A stretch of 64,000 nt of DNA from Pseudomonas sp. CC120222-01a (GCF_003097235.1 NZ_QEQQ01000003.1:186001-250000), one strand, 5' to 3'; positions 27,560 to 37,861 are shown, counted from the first letter of the stretch. The notes: generated from the letters alone by a model not told the origin. Numbers and translations are program-made.

Positions 27560-28801
27560 TTGTTCGTGGAATCTGCCAATACCGAGCTGAAGATCGTGAC
27601 CGATACCCCTCGAACTGACCGAAATCCTTGGGCAGTTTTCTTGATCTTTCTGCAACTGGGACTGACCTCCTTTGGCGGCCCAATCGCTCACCTGGGGTAC
27701 TTTCGAGACGAATTCGTGGTGCGGCGGAAGTGGTTGAGCGAGCGTAGTTATGCGGATCTTGTTGCGCTGTGCCAGTTTTTACCGGGCCCTGCCAGTAGTC
27801 AGGTTGGTATCGCGCTGGGCCTTTGTCGCTCAGGCTACAGCGGTGCCCTGGCCGCTTGGATGGGGTTCACGTTACCCTCGGCGATTGTCCTGATTCTCTT
27901 CGCGCTGAGCGTCTCCAGCCATGGCGATGCCCTGCCTCCAGGTGCGCTGCACGGATTGAAGGTAGTAGCAGTGGCAGTGGTTGCACAGGCGGTCTGGGGA
28001 ATGGCTCGCAACCTGTGCCCCGATAAACCACGCGTGTCGATCATGATAGCGGCGACCTGCTTTGTGCTGCTCGTACCTTCCTTGTCAGGGCAAGTGGGCG
28101 CCCTCGTGATCGCCGCATTGACAGGGCTTTTGCTGTTCAAGCCCCAGCAAGGTCAAATCCATGATCCACTGCCTGTCGGGATGTCGCGGCGAACTGGCGT
28201 GGTTTGGTTGGCTGTGTTCTTCGCGCTGTTGCTGGGGCTGCCATTTCTGAAAGCGCTGTTCCCCAGCCAGTTGCTGTCTTTGGTAGAGGCCTTCTACCGT
28301 TCGGGCTCGCTGGTATTCGGAGGCGGTCATGTTGTGCTACCGCTGCTCCAGGCAGCAGTAGTGCCTGCCGGGTGGGTCAACAGTGACGTCTTCCTGGCTG
28401 GATACGGAGTAGCGCAGGCAGTGCCTGGACCACTCTTCACCTTTGCGGCCTTTCTTGGGGCCTCGTCGAGTCAAGTCCCCACGGGTTGGATCGGCGGGCT
28501 GATTTGCCTGCTGTCGATCTTTGCGCCCTCGTTTCTTCTGGTGATGGGGGCTTTACCGTTTTGGGAGTCCTTGCGCCGTAACACGCGTACTCAAGCTGCA
28601 CTTCAGGGTATCAATGCGGCTGTGGTCGGTGTGTTGCTTGCGGCTCTCTATCAGCCCGTTTGGACGAGTGCAATTCACGCCCCGCAGGATTTTGGCCTGG
28701 CGCTTGTGGCACTGGCTGCCCTGATGTTCTGGCGTTTGCCTCCGTGGCTGGTGGTGTTTGGTACAGGGGGCCTGGGCTGGCTGCTTAGCCTTGTAGCGTG
28801 A
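27560..28801 (+). CDS. chrA: Chromate transporter, long-chain CHR family
   Basis: The 413-residue membrane protein has two CHR domains. The first has LQLGLTSFGGPIAHLGYFRD and CQFLPGPASSQVG, the second FYRSGSLVFGGGHVVLPLL and AQAVPGPLFTFAAFLG. The paired FGGP/FGGGH and PGP motifs mark chromate efflux proteins. It pumps chromate out using the proton motive force. No ATG lies near the start: TTG (27560), GTG (27566) or GTG (27596) must be used, so the N-terminus is uncertain. It seems to have been joined to the remains of the permease gene on its upstream side. Confidence 0.88.
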   Translation: MFVESANTELKIVTDTPRTDRNPWAVFLIFLQLGLTSFGGPIAHLGYFRDEFVVRRKWLSERSYADLVALCQFLPGPASSQVGIALGLCRSGYSGALAAWMGFTLPSAIVLILFALSVSSHGDALPPGALHGLKVVAVAVVAQAVWGMARNLCPDKPRVSIMIAATCFVLLVPSLSGQVGALVIAALTGLLLFKPQQGQIHDPLPVGMSRRTGVVWLAVFFALLLGLPFLKALFPSQLLSLVEAFYRSGSLVFGGGHVVLPLLQAAVVPAGWVNSDVFLAGYGVAQAVPGPLFTFAAFLGASSSQVPTGWIGGLICLLSIFAPSFLLVMGALPFWESLRRNTRTQAALQGINAAVVGVLLAALYQPVWTSAIHAPQDFGLALVALAALMFWRLPPWLVVFGTGGLGWLLSLVA

Positions 28802-28805
28802 CGCT

Positions 28806-28829
28806 GGCTTGGCATTTTTATGCCAGCCA
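28806..28829 (+). terminator. Stem-loop after chrA
   Basis: GGCTTGGCAT pairs with ATGCCAGCC around TTTT, directly after the chrA stop. It lies between convergent genes and may serve both. Confidence 0.5.
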
Positions 28830-28878
28830 TCCCAGCCACATCGCCCCGACCGGCTACACGGAGCTGAGCAGGCTGCGT

Positions 28879-29676
28879 TCAAGGGGCCTTGTGCTCACAT
28901 TCTCCGCCCCCCTGTTCGAGCGCCATCAGCGCAGGCATGTCGAGAATTTCCACCCGTCTGCCCTGCAGGTTGAGGATACCCAGTGCGCGCAGGCGGGCGA
29001 CGGATCGGCACACGGTTTCCAGGCGCAACCCCAGGTACGAGGCCATGTCTTCGCGAGACATGCGCAACAGGAAGCCATGAGCAGAGTAGCCGCGGCTGAC
29101 GAAGCGCCTGGACAGCCCCACCAGAAAACTGGCCAGACGCTGTTCGGCGGTCAGGTTGCACAGCATCAGCACGCGTTCATGTTCACGTACGATCTCGCGG
29201 CTCATCAAGCGGTTCAGGCTTTGTTGCAAGACGGGAAAATTGCGCGCCAGGGCTTGCAGGCGGCGATACGGTACGGGGCAGACTTCGCTGTCTTCCAGGG
29301 CAATGGCGTCGCAGACATGGTGTTCGGTGGCTATGGCATCGAGGCCCAGCACATTGCCCGGCATCCAGAAATTGATCACCACGCCTTGCCCCTCGGCGGT
29401 GTTCAGACTGGTCTTGAAACTGCCACAACGCACGGCATAGAGGGTGGTCAGTGGATCGTTGGCATTGAACAGTGCGCTGCCCTTGCGGATACGCATGCGT
29501 GGGCCTATCAACGCGCCCAAGCAGCTTTCATCGTGGATGGGCAGGCCGGTGGGCAGGCACAGGCCACTGACACGGCAGTCACTGCAGAGGGTTGCCAACG
29601 GTTTCAGGTGAACAGGATGTGCCGTACGCGGCGCGTCAGGCTGGTCGAGCAGCCTGACCTTCAGTTGGCCGGACAT
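28879..29676 (-). CDS. FNR/Anr-type oxygen-responsive regulator
   Basis: The 265-residue CRP/FNR protein has the iron-sulfur ligands of FNR: Cys31, Cys34 and Cys40 (CSDCRVSGLC) and a fourth in SEVCPVPY (Cys133). A cyclic-nucleotide-binding-like domain follows, then a helix-turn-helix (MASYLGLRLETVCRSVARLR). The recognition helix reads E-T-V-C-R where E. coli FNR has E-T-I-S-R. An AGGAGG box seven bases before 29676 fixes the start. It is probably a second or third FNR-type protein of the cell (P. putida has several). It heads an island of stress genes, and two perfect FNR boxes lie upstream. Confidence 0.92.
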   Translation of the reverse strand: MSGQLKVRLLDQPDAPRTAHPVHLKPLATLCSDCRVSGLCLPTGLPIHDESCLGALIGPRMRIRKGSALFNANDPLTTLYAVRCGSFKTSLNTAEGQGVVINFWMPGNVLGLDAIATEHHVCDAIALEDSEVCPVPYRRLQALARNFPVLQQSLNRLMSREIVREHERVLMLCNLTAEQRLASFLVGLSRRFVSRGYSAHGFLLRMSREDMASYLGLRLETVCRSVARLRALGILNLQGRRVEILDMPALMALEQGGGECEHKAP

Positions 29677-29678
29677 CT

Positions 29679-29810
29679 TCAGGCCTCCTTCACGCATCGG
29701 CGATCGGTGTGGGCCTCGGCTTCGGCAGCGGTATTGAAACTCACCCGCCAGTCATCCATGCGGACCCACCAGCGATCCTGCTCGCTATTTTTCTCAATGA
29801 AGACGTTCAT
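29679..29810 (-). CDS. 43-residue protein upstream of the FNR-type regulator
   Basis: The short product (MNVFIEKNSEQDRWWVRMDD, then WRVSFNTAAEAEAHTDRR) has two tryptophan clusters and reads as a small beta-beta-alpha domain. It ends two bases before the regulator start and has GGAGG ahead of its own start (AGGCTCTGATG context), so the two are coupled. I do not recognise a named family. Being first in the operon it is likely made under the same low-oxygen control. Confidence 0.65.
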   Translation of the reverse strand: MNVFIEKNSEQDRWWVRMDDWRVSFNTAAEAEAHTDRRCVKEA

Positions 29811-29896
29811 CAGAGCCTCCACAGCCTGTAAGGGCAAACATTGCACGATGAAGGCGTCCCTGCCGTCACAGCGTGCGCTGGCTAAGCCTCGAAACA

Positions 29897-29910
29897 TTGA
29901 TCGGCATCAA
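29897..29910. promoter_or_regulatory. FNR/Anr box 1
   Basis: TTGATCGGCATCAA is a perfect match to the FNR/Anr consensus TTGAT-N4-ATCAA. It lies 87 bases upstream of the 43-residue gene start (minus strand) in the divergent promoter region. Confidence 0.85.
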
Positions 29911-29955
29911 GATCCTGCATCATCGACGATGCCGTTTGTCTGCAGAGGCCTCCAG

Positions 29956-29969
29956 TTGATAAACATCAA
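29956..29969. promoter_or_regulatory. FNR/Anr box 2
   Basis: TTGATAAACATCAA is a second perfect FNR/Anr box. It is 60 bases upstream of the first universal stress protein gene (plus strand), a suitable place for class II activation if the transcript starts near 30003. Confidence 0.87.
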
Positions 29970-30028
29970 ATCTGCAAGACGTGGTTGGCAGATGCTTTGG
30001 CTACGTATCACAACCGCAGAGGTGTGCC

Positions 30029-30955
30029 ATGGAAATTGCGCCAAGACTGCTGATGATCGCGTCCCCCCTGATGCGCCGAACTCCGGTCTATGACCGTGCT
30101 GCGGCGTTGGCCAAGGCCAAGGGGATGGCGCTGCATATCGTGGCTTTCGACTATCTGGAAGGGCTTGCCACGGCAGGCCTGGTCAATGACCAGGCGCTGG
30201 CTGTCATGCGCGAGGGTTATGTGCAGCAACACCGTGAATGGCTGGAAAGCCAGGCAGTGCCGATGCGGCGCAGTGGTGTCACGGTCACGACTGAAGTGGT
30301 GTGGGTACAACAGCCCTTGAACGAGATCCTGGTACACCTGCGCGAGCAGCCGTTCGCCATGCTGATCAAGGAATTCGAGCATGAGCCCTGGTGGATGCGC
30401 GCCATGTTCACCTCGCTGGATATCCAGTTGCTGCGTGAAACGCGAATTCCCTTGCACCTGGTGCACAAGGCCAGCCATGCGTTGCCACGGCGAATTCTTG
30501 CGGCCGTGGACCTGTCCAGGCCGGAAGATCAATTCGAAGGTTTCAACGACCAGATCATCAGCGAAGCGCTGAAGCTGGCGTTGCAGTGCAATGCCCAGAT
30601 CGAATTGTTGTATGCCTATGATCTGGGTTCCATGTACCTGGACGCGGGCGGCAGCCGGGAACATTCGTTCCTGTTCGAGTCGAACCTCGCCCAGACCCTT
30701 CACGAAGCCCAGAGCGACGCTTTCCAACTGCTTGCCGAGCGAAACGGGATAGCCGTAGAACACCGTCACATGCGCATAGGCGACCCGGCCAAGGTCCTGG
30801 CAATGTTCATGGATCACAATGACATCGATGTGCTGGTCATGGGCAGTTATCACCACCACGACATCGGCTGGATCATCGGCAGTACCGCGGAGCGGGTGTT
30901 GCATCGGTTGTCCAACAGCGTGCTGGTGATCTCGCCCGAGCATTCCCAGGGGTAA
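30029..30955 (+). CDS. Tandem universal stress protein (UspE-like)
   Basis: The 308-residue protein carries two Usp domains (about 5-140 and 155-305), each of the Rossmann-like alpha/beta fold. The second keeps a nucleotide-binding end (VLVMGSYHHHDIGWIIGSTA, then NSVLVI). Such proteins help survival under oxygen lack in Pseudomonas. It follows a perfect FNR box and is divergent from the FNR-type regulator. The start at 30029 (MEIAPRL) follows AGAGGTG. A short hairpin follows the stop. Confidence 0.9.
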   Translation: MEIAPRLLMIASPLMRRTPVYDRAAALAKAKGMALHIVAFDYLEGLATAGLVNDQALAVMREGYVQQHREWLESQAVPMRRSGVTVTTEVVWVQQPLNEILVHLREQPFAMLIKEFEHEPWWMRAMFTSLDIQLLRETRIPLHLVHKASHALPRRILAAVDLSRPEDQFEGFNDQIISEALKLALQCNAQIELLYAYDLGSMYLDAGGSREHSFLFESNLAQTLHEAQSDAFQLLAERNGIAVEHRHMRIGDPAKVLAMFMDHNDIDVLVMGSYHHHDIGWIIGSTAERVLHRLSNSVLVISPEHSQG

Positions 30956-30960
30956 ATGCA

Positions 30961-30980
30961 CAAGGCCCGCGAGGGCCTTG
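30961..30980. terminator. Bidirectional stem-loop
   Basis: CAAGGCCC pairs perfectly with GGGCCTTG around GCGA, between the convergent stress protein and GNAT genes. Confidence 0.7.
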
Positions 30981-30984
30981 TCGT

Positions 30985-31533
30985 TCAGGCGCTCAAGTCC
31001 AGTTCATGGACAATTTCGCTGACGTCGCCGCCCAGGTAGCGTGAGCTGAAACCTAGCGCCTTGGTCAGCCGGTGCATGGCGTAGTTGTTCGCCAGGTCCC
31101 GGGAGACCATGCACTGGTAGCCATTGCGCCGTGCCGACACGATCAGGTGCTGCAACAGGCGCTTGCCCAGGCCTTTGCGCTGCCAGTCCTCGCTGACCGC
31201 CACTGCGCATTCGCAGCGCAAGCTGCCCGTTGTGCCGGCATACCGACTGACGCCTATCTGTTGCAGCCTGCCGTCCACATGCGCCAGTGCGACATAGGCC
31301 ATGCGCTGATGCTGATCGACCGGCATCCACCGCGGGTCGAGGCTGGGCATTGCGCCGCTGAGCCCGGCGATGAAGCGAAAGCGCCTGGCCTCGTAGGCGA
31401 TCGTGCTCAGGAAGCGCTTGTCCCGTTCGTGGTCTTCCTCGCGCAGCGGGCGGATCAGCACGGCTGAACCGTCGTCAAGCGTTTCGACCCAGTGCTCACA
31501 GGCTTGCGCCTGTTCAGTGTGCTGCCCGTTCAT
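30985..31533 (-). CDS. GNAT-family acetyltransferase of the stress island (copy 1)
   Basis: The 182-residue product has the acetyl-CoA site VSEDWQRKGLGKRLLQHL (Q/R-x-x-G-x-G/A) and an N-terminal strand VLIRPLREEDHERDKRFL. It is a paralogue of the GNAT protein at 34762-35343: both keep IRPL, the RMAYVALAHVDG block and the GxGxxLLxHLI site. Such proteins resemble the acetyltransferase domain of Pat enzymes that modify acetyl-CoA synthetase, but here no regulatory domain is fused. The start at 31533 has GGGAGG upstream. Confidence 0.83.
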   Translation of the reverse strand: MNGQHTEQAQACEHWVETLDDGSAVLIRPLREEDHERDKRFLSTIAYEARRFRFIAGLSGAMPSLDPRWMPVDQHQRMAYVALAHVDGRLQQIGVSRYAGTTGSLRCECAVAVSEDWQRKGLGKRLLQHLIVSARRNGYQCMVSRDLANNYAMHRLTKALGFSSRYLGGDVSEIVHELDLSA

Positions 31534-31598
31534 GGTGCCTCCCGGTGACCTGACCTGTGCCTGGTGCAGCCGTTGTAACGCGGCTAACCCGTTCGGTT

Positions 31599-31648
31599 CT
31601 GACAATGGTCAAGTTCAGGGCGGATGGCCGTTTTCTGATCTGCATCAA
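31599..31648. promoter_or_regulatory. Two FNR-like dyads between GNAT 1 and the second stress protein
   Basis: CTGATCTGCATCAA (31635-31648) differs from the FNR consensus by one base. It lies 70 bases before the stress protein start. CTGACAATGGTCAA (31599-31612) is of the TGAC-N4-GTCA form and lies 66 bases before the GNAT start. One site per direction suggests that both divergent genes belong to the island's regulon. Confidence 0.6.
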
Positions 31649-31717
31649 GCGCCATTGAAGCGGTGCGCGGAATATCGCCTGTATCACACCCCAGCGGCGC
31701 AAGCCCGGAGGTTCATC

Positions 31718-32632
31718 ATGGGTCAATACCGACAATTGCTGGTGCTGCTCACCGAGGTCGATGTGCATTCAGCGGCGCTGCGCAGGGCCCTGGCCCTGGC
31801 GCACGTCAGTGGCGCCAGCGTGCATGTGCTGGGGCTGTTCGAACCGAGCGAGGCGCACCTGCTGCGTGAGGAACGGCTCAATGAAGCCGACATCAGGCGC
31901 CAGTACGAACACTATCGGGAAACGCTGAGCACCCTGGTCGAACGGCATCGCGGCAGCGGCATCACGCTGACGGTCGACACCCTGAATGCAGACGATATCC
32001 GCAGCATGGCCATCGACTACATCAGCGAACTGCGGCCCGACATGGTCATCAAGGACAGCGAAACCGCCTCGGCCCTGGCACGGCTGTTCAGTACGCCGCT
32101 GGACTGCGCCTTGATGCGGGGGTTCAAGGGCTTCACGCAGTTTGTGCCGAGATCCTCCGTCACGCTGCCCCGGCGCGTACTGGTGGCCGTGGATACGGCA
32201 TTCAGCGAAACACCTGCTGTGCAAGAACACTTCAACCGTGGGCTCATCCGCGCCGCCCAGGCACTGGCCCTGCAGTGTGATGCGCCGTTGCACCTGTTGT
32301 CGGCCTACAACCTGGCTGGCGTGTTCGCTGCGGACATGAACGTGTCCCAAGCCTGGATCGACGAGATGCGCGAAGCGCTTCAGGAGCCATTCGACGCCTT
32401 GGCTGACACCGTGGGCGTCGCGCCCGAGCGCCGGCACTTCATGGAAGGTGGGCCGGTGCAGGTGATCCGCGAACAGGTGGCCGTACTGGATATCGATGCG
32501 CTGGTGATGGGCGTCGTGCAGCCCAAAGGGCTGGACAAGCTGCTGGGCGATACCACCGAACGCATCGTCAGCCACCCGCCCTGCAGCGTGCTTGCGGTGC
32601 ACCCTGACGTGGCCGCAACCTGGGAGCCTTAG
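31718..32632 (+). CDS. Tandem universal stress protein
   Basis: The 304-residue protein has two Usp domains. The second starts at about VTLPRRVLVAVDTAF and ends with VMGVVQPKGLDKLLGDTTER and CSVLAVH, a somewhat changed nucleotide site. CGGAGG lies seven bases before the start. Two bases separate its stop from the start of the beta-CASP protein gene, so they are one operon. Confidence 0.9.
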   Translation: MGQYRQLLVLLTEVDVHSAALRRALALAHVSGASVHVLGLFEPSEAHLLREERLNEADIRRQYEHYRETLSTLVERHRGSGITLTVDTLNADDIRSMAIDYISELRPDMVIKDSETASALARLFSTPLDCALMRGFKGFTQFVPRSSVTLPRRVLVAVDTAFSETPAVQEHFNRGLIRAAQALALQCDAPLHLLSAYNLAGVFAADMNVSQAWIDEMREALQEPFDALADTVGVAPERRHFMEGGPVQVIREQVAVLDIDALVMGVVQPKGLDKLLGDTTERIVSHPPCSVLAVHPDVAATWEP

Positions 32633-32634
32633 CC

Positions 32635-34002
32635 ATGCAACTGACCTTTCTTGGCGGTACAGGCACCGTGACCGGCAGCAAATTCCTGTTGACCCGCGAC
32701 AGCACGCGGGTGCTGGTCGACTGCGGGCTGTTCCAGGGCTTCAAGCAACTGCGCCTGCGCAACTGGGAGCCGCTGCCACCGGCCCTGCGCGCCCTCGATG
32801 CAGTGGTGCTGACCCACGCCCATCTCGACCATAGCGGTTATCTGCCGGTGCTGGCGAGGGAGGGCTACAGTGGGCCGATCTACGCTACGCCGGCGACCTG
32901 TGCCCTGGCGGAGATCCTGCTGTTGGACAGTGCGCGTTTGCAGGAGGAGCAGGCCGAGCATGCCAACCGTCACGGCTACTCCAAGCACACGCCAGCGCGC
33001 CCGCTCTACACCGAGCAGGATGCGAAACGGGCCCTGGCACTGTTGCACCCTGTGGAGTTGCATCACCCGTTGCCGATTGCCGAAGGCATGGAACTGCTGA
33101 TGCGTACCGCCGGGCATATTCTGGGCGCGGCAACGGTGCAGATCAGTGCCGAAGGCCAGACCGTACTGTTCTCAGGTGATCTGGGCCGCCCTCAGGACCC
33201 GATCATGCGTGCGCCTGAACTGGTCAGGACTACGGATGTACTGCTGGTCGAGTCGACTTACGGTGATCGCCAGCACCCTGACGAGTCGACCGCCCAGTAC
33301 CTGGCCAAGGTCATCAATGAAACACTGCTGCGCCATGGCATCACCCTGGTGCCCTCGTTCGCCGTCGGCCGCGCCCAGCTGTTGATGTACTACCTGTATA
33401 CGCTCAAGCGCGACCGGCTGATCCCGAATATTCCGGTCTACCTGAACAGCCCGATGGCCACCGACGCCACCGCACTCTACCAGCGGTTTCGTAGCGAACA
33501 TCGGCTGTCAGAAGTCGAGTGCGCGGCGATGTGCCAAGGCACGCATATCGTACGAACGGTCGATGAGTCCAGGCATCTGGACCAGCTGCGCGAACCTGCG
33601 GTGATCATTGCTGCCAGTGGCATGGCCACGGGTGGCCGGGTGCTGCACCACCTCAAGGCGCTGGCCCCCAACCCACGCAACAGCATCCTGTTCTCGGGCT
33701 TTCAGGCTGGCGGCACGCGGGGTGCCGATATCGTCGCCGGTGCCCGCAGCGTGCGCTTGCAAGGCGAAGATGTGCCGATAAGGGCGCAAGTGCATGCCAT
33801 GGAGAACCTTTCAGCGCATGCCGACGCCGACGAGATCATGGAGTGGTTGCGTGGCTTTACCCGGCCGCCGCGGCAGACCTATGTCATTCATGGCGAGCCG
33901 CACGCTGCCGACACGTTGCGACGGCGCATCAGCCTCGAACTTGGCTGGCAGGTTTGCGTGCCGGAGTATCAGGAAACCGTAGCCATCGACCCTGTGCGCT
34001 AG
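32635..34002 (+). CDS. Metallo-beta-lactamase/beta-CASP ribonuclease-like protein
   Basis: The 455-residue protein has the MBL site HAHLDH (61-66), later ligands HILGAA and FSGDLGRP, then a beta-CASP insert and the C-terminal motifs IIAASGMATGGRVLHHL, HAMENLSAHAD and YVIHGEP of RNA-metabolising MBL enzymes (CPSF73/YSH1 type, COG1236). It probably cleaves RNA in the cytosol. Placement in an operon with a stress protein in an FNR-controlled island suggests RNA turnover under oxygen lack. It starts 3 bases after the previous stop. Confidence 0.9.
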   Translation: MQLTFLGGTGTVTGSKFLLTRDSTRVLVDCGLFQGFKQLRLRNWEPLPPALRALDAVVLTHAHLDHSGYLPVLAREGYSGPIYATPATCALAEILLLDSARLQEEQAEHANRHGYSKHTPARPLYTEQDAKRALALLHPVELHHPLPIAEGMELLMRTAGHILGAATVQISAEGQTVLFSGDLGRPQDPIMRAPELVRTTDVLLVESTYGDRQHPDESTAQYLAKVINETLLRHGITLVPSFAVGRAQLLMYYLYTLKRDRLIPNIPVYLNSPMATDATALYQRFRSEHRLSEVECAAMCQGTHIVRTVDESRHLDQLREPAVIIAASGMATGGRVLHHLKALAPNPRNSILFSGFQAGGTRGADIVAGARSVRLQGEDVPIRAQVHAMENLSAHADADEIMEWLRGFTRPPRQTYVIHGEPHAADTLRRRISLELGWQVCVPEYQETVAIDPVR

Positions 34003-34022
34003 CCGGGTGCGGGAGGTGAATC

Positions 34023-34667
34023 ATGAGTACGCAAGCAAGGGCGAAACTGCGGGCCTGGTTGCACAGGCCCAGGGGCAGCCTGGGTTGGATCGTGACTATC
34101 GTCGCTTTACTCGTCGCCGCGTCCGTCTATCGCGCCTTGAGCGCGAGCTGGCGCATGCCCATGCGCGATCCGGCAGTGCTCCTGAGTCTGCTGGCGTTGA
34201 GTGTGGCACTGGGGTGGGCGGTGCAGCGGGGTGTGAGGCGCACGGTCGGCAAGGCCATTTTCAATGGCCAGGAGACGGGTTGGCAGGCCAGGCTGGCGTT
34301 GCTGCGTTCAATCACCCGCGAATCGAACAGGTTGATGAGCGGGTTGCTGCTCCTGGTCGTGCTCGGTGCTGGCACCGTGTGGCTGGCGGGGCGCTCCGTG
34401 GCGCAGATCGTGGAAAATTGCACGGCCAACCTGCAGGGCCAGGTGGACGTTCCTGAGCATGACAAGCTCGCTGCGCTGGTCGGTAAACCCGTGTGCACCT
34501 GCCTGGCTCAGACCTTCCTGAAGCGCAATGGGGTGCTGCGCCTGGCACTGTTTGAGACGCCTCTGCAGGAGGTGAGCGGCCTGAAGGCGTTGACTCCCGC
34601 TGATGAGCAGCGTTGCCTGGCGCAGTTCGACCTGGTGCCCGGGGAGGGGAGTGAAGTCACGCCGTGA
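34023..34667 (+). CDS. Membrane protein of unknown function
   Basis: The 214-residue protein has three hydrophobic segments (about 20-38, 50-66 and 101-120: LMSGLLLLVVLGAGTVWLAG). A polar C-terminal domain carries a cysteine group (VENCTANL, PVCTCLAQ, EQRCLAQ). It follows the beta-CASP gene by 20 bases with GGGAGGTG as ribosome binding site, so it is in the same operon. The cysteines could form a metal or disulfide site. No family recognised. Confidence 0.68.
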   Translation: MSTQARAKLRAWLHRPRGSLGWIVTIVALLVAASVYRALSASWRMPMRDPAVLLSLLALSVALGWAVQRGVRRTVGKAIFNGQETGWQARLALLRSITRESNRLMSGLLLLVVLGAGTVWLAGRSVAQIVENCTANLQGQVDVPEHDKLAALVGKPVCTCLAQTFLKRNGVLRLALFETPLQEVSGLKALTPADEQRCLAQFDLVPGEGSEVTP

Positions 34668-34761
34668 GGGAAACGGCTCACAACAGTGCGCAATATCGCC
34701 AAATCCTGAAGACAGGCCGCCGCGCCACGACCACGATGGCGCAGAGCGCGGCGGCCCAGGG

Positions 34762-35343
34762 TCAGATCAGGGATAGCCGGTGGATCACCTGGCTGGGGTC
34801 ATCCGGGTCAACGGACGTGTCGAACCCTGCCGCCCTGGCCAGGTCGCGCATCGCCTGGTTGGCTGCTGCGTCGATCGAATACATCTGCCGCAAGCCCTTG
34901 GCCCGGGCATGGTCGATCAGGTGCTTGAGCAGCAGGCGACCCAGGCCATGGTGCTGCCAGCTGTCCATGACGGTGACGGCGCATTCGCAGTCGTCCTTGC
35001 CGCTGCCGCTGCCGCTGCCGCTGGCGTAGCGGGAAATGCCCACTTCCTGCAACTCGCCATCCACGTGGGCGAGGGCGACGTAGGCCATCTGGCGATCCTG
35101 GTCGATTTTCATCAGCTGATCGAGCATGGCCTCTCCGGGCTCCCTGAGCTGGCACAAGAAGCGGAAATGCCGCGACTCGGGCGACAGCCGTTCGATGAAG
35201 GCTTTTTCGCGTTGTCGGTCTTTGGCTTGCAAGGGCCTGATCAATACGTGAACGCCGTTTTCAAGGGCTTCGATCCAGTGTTCACCCGAAGGCTTGGGAA
35301 ACGAAAGCGTTGTGTGTACTCGGGAAGTCTCGGTGGGTGCCAT
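34762..35343 (-). CDS. GNAT-family acetyltransferase of the stress island (copy 2)
   Basis: The 193-residue product is a paralogue of the GNAT protein at 30985-31533 (shared VLIRPL, RMAYVALAHVDGE, CECAVTV, GLGRLLLKHLID). It differs by an insert SGSGSGSGK in the loop before the acetyl-CoA strand, encoded by four perfect copies of a 6-bp unit. The start at 35343 is the first methionine of a family-like N-terminus. A TTGAC-N4-GTCAA dyad lies 63 bases upstream. Confidence 0.82.
   Translation of the reverse strand: MAPTETSRVHTTLSFPKPSGEHWIEALENGVHVLIRPLQAKDRQREKAFIERLSPESRHFRFLCQLREPGEAMLDQLMKIDQDRQMAYVALAHVDGELQEVGISRYASGSGSGSGKDDCECAVTVMDSWQHHGLGRLLLKHLIDHARAKGLRQMYSIDAAANQAMRDLARAAGFDTSVDPDDPSQVIHRLSLI
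34999..35022. repeat. Hexanucleotide tandem repeat inside a GNAT gene
   Basis: Four perfect copies of GCCGCT (plus strand) encode alternating Ser-Gly in the minus-strand GNAT gene. Unit loss or gain keeps the reading frame, so only loop length would change. Confidence 0.85.
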
Positions 35344-35406
35344 GGCAATGTCCTTCGTGTCGGATGAACAAGGAAGTCCAGTTTCGGCACCGAGCCCAGC
35401 GCTGAC

Positions 35407-35420
35407 TTGACCGTTGTCAA
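35407..35420. promoter_or_regulatory. FNR-like dyad of the TTGAC type
   Basis: TTGACCGTTGTCAA is a perfect 14-bp dyad with the FNR spacing but C/G in place of T/A at the inner position. It lies 63 bases upstream of the second GNAT gene. Confidence 0.55.
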
Positions 35421-35539
35421 TGGCTTCACTCGTGCGTCCGACCCTTGGTCGGACAGAACGCTTCCTTTAGTGGGACCGCTAGTGAGATGCCCGCATGCAA
35501 AATCTGATGCTGCGCATCAGGCACCTGGCCGCTCGACCA

Positions 35540-35965
35540 CTACTTGGCCTTCCAGTACTTCTGCATTTCGAGGAACAGGAACGAGGCGGTCCAGGTAATC
35601 AGCACCAGGCCCGTCAAGGCCTGCAGGCCGGTGAGGTACTTGAGATGGCCGGTGGGGGCGATGTCGCCGAAGCCTATCGTGGTATAGGTGGTAAAGGAGA
35701 AATACACGCAGTCCAGGAAGCTCCCGTCGAAATTGCCGCTGAGCGTGCCCCAGCCTGGGGCATGCGCCATCAGGTAATAGGCCAGGGCAAAGCACCACAC
35801 TTCCACAGCGTGCGCCAGCAGTGCGCCGAATACGCCTGCCACGATGCGAAAACGGCTCCAGAGCTTGAGCCGAGGGAGCCAGTCGTTCAGGCGCAGCAGG
35901 CATTCGTAATGAATGATCACTACCAGGATCACCACCATCATGTTGATCAGCGTGACAGAGAGCAT
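35540..35965 (-). CDS. Two-helix potassium-channel-like membrane protein
   Basis: The 141-residue protein has an N-terminal helix (residues 3-20), a helix near 42-66, a pore region with selectivity filter TIGFGD (96-101) and a last helix (ALTGLVLITWTASFLFLEM). This is the Ion_trans_2 fold. TIGFGD is the typical potassium filter. There is no cytosolic RCK domain, so gating is by other means or it works in a heteromer. It lies 28 bases after ftsH on the same strand and probably shares the BON-ftsH transcript. The start at 35965 is the first methionine before the first helix. Confidence 0.85.
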   Translation of the reverse strand: MLSVTLINMMVVILVVIIHYECLLRLNDWLPRLKLWSRFRIVAGVFGALLAHAVEVWCFALAYYLMAHAPGWGTLSGNFDGSFLDCVYFSFTTYTTIGFGDIAPTGHLKYLTGLQALTGLVLITWTASFLFLEMQKYWKAK

Positions 35966-35993
35966 CGCAGGTACCCTGGCCAGGATCGGTGGT

Positions 35994-37835
<1,842 letters not shown>

Positions 37836-37861
37836 GGCCATCTCTCCTCGGCGCGGCGGCG

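Noticed and set aside
31521..31540. Possible intact mobile element bordering the stress island
   Set aside because: No transposase, integrase, terminal inverted repeats or tRNA gene was found at or near either edge of the island.
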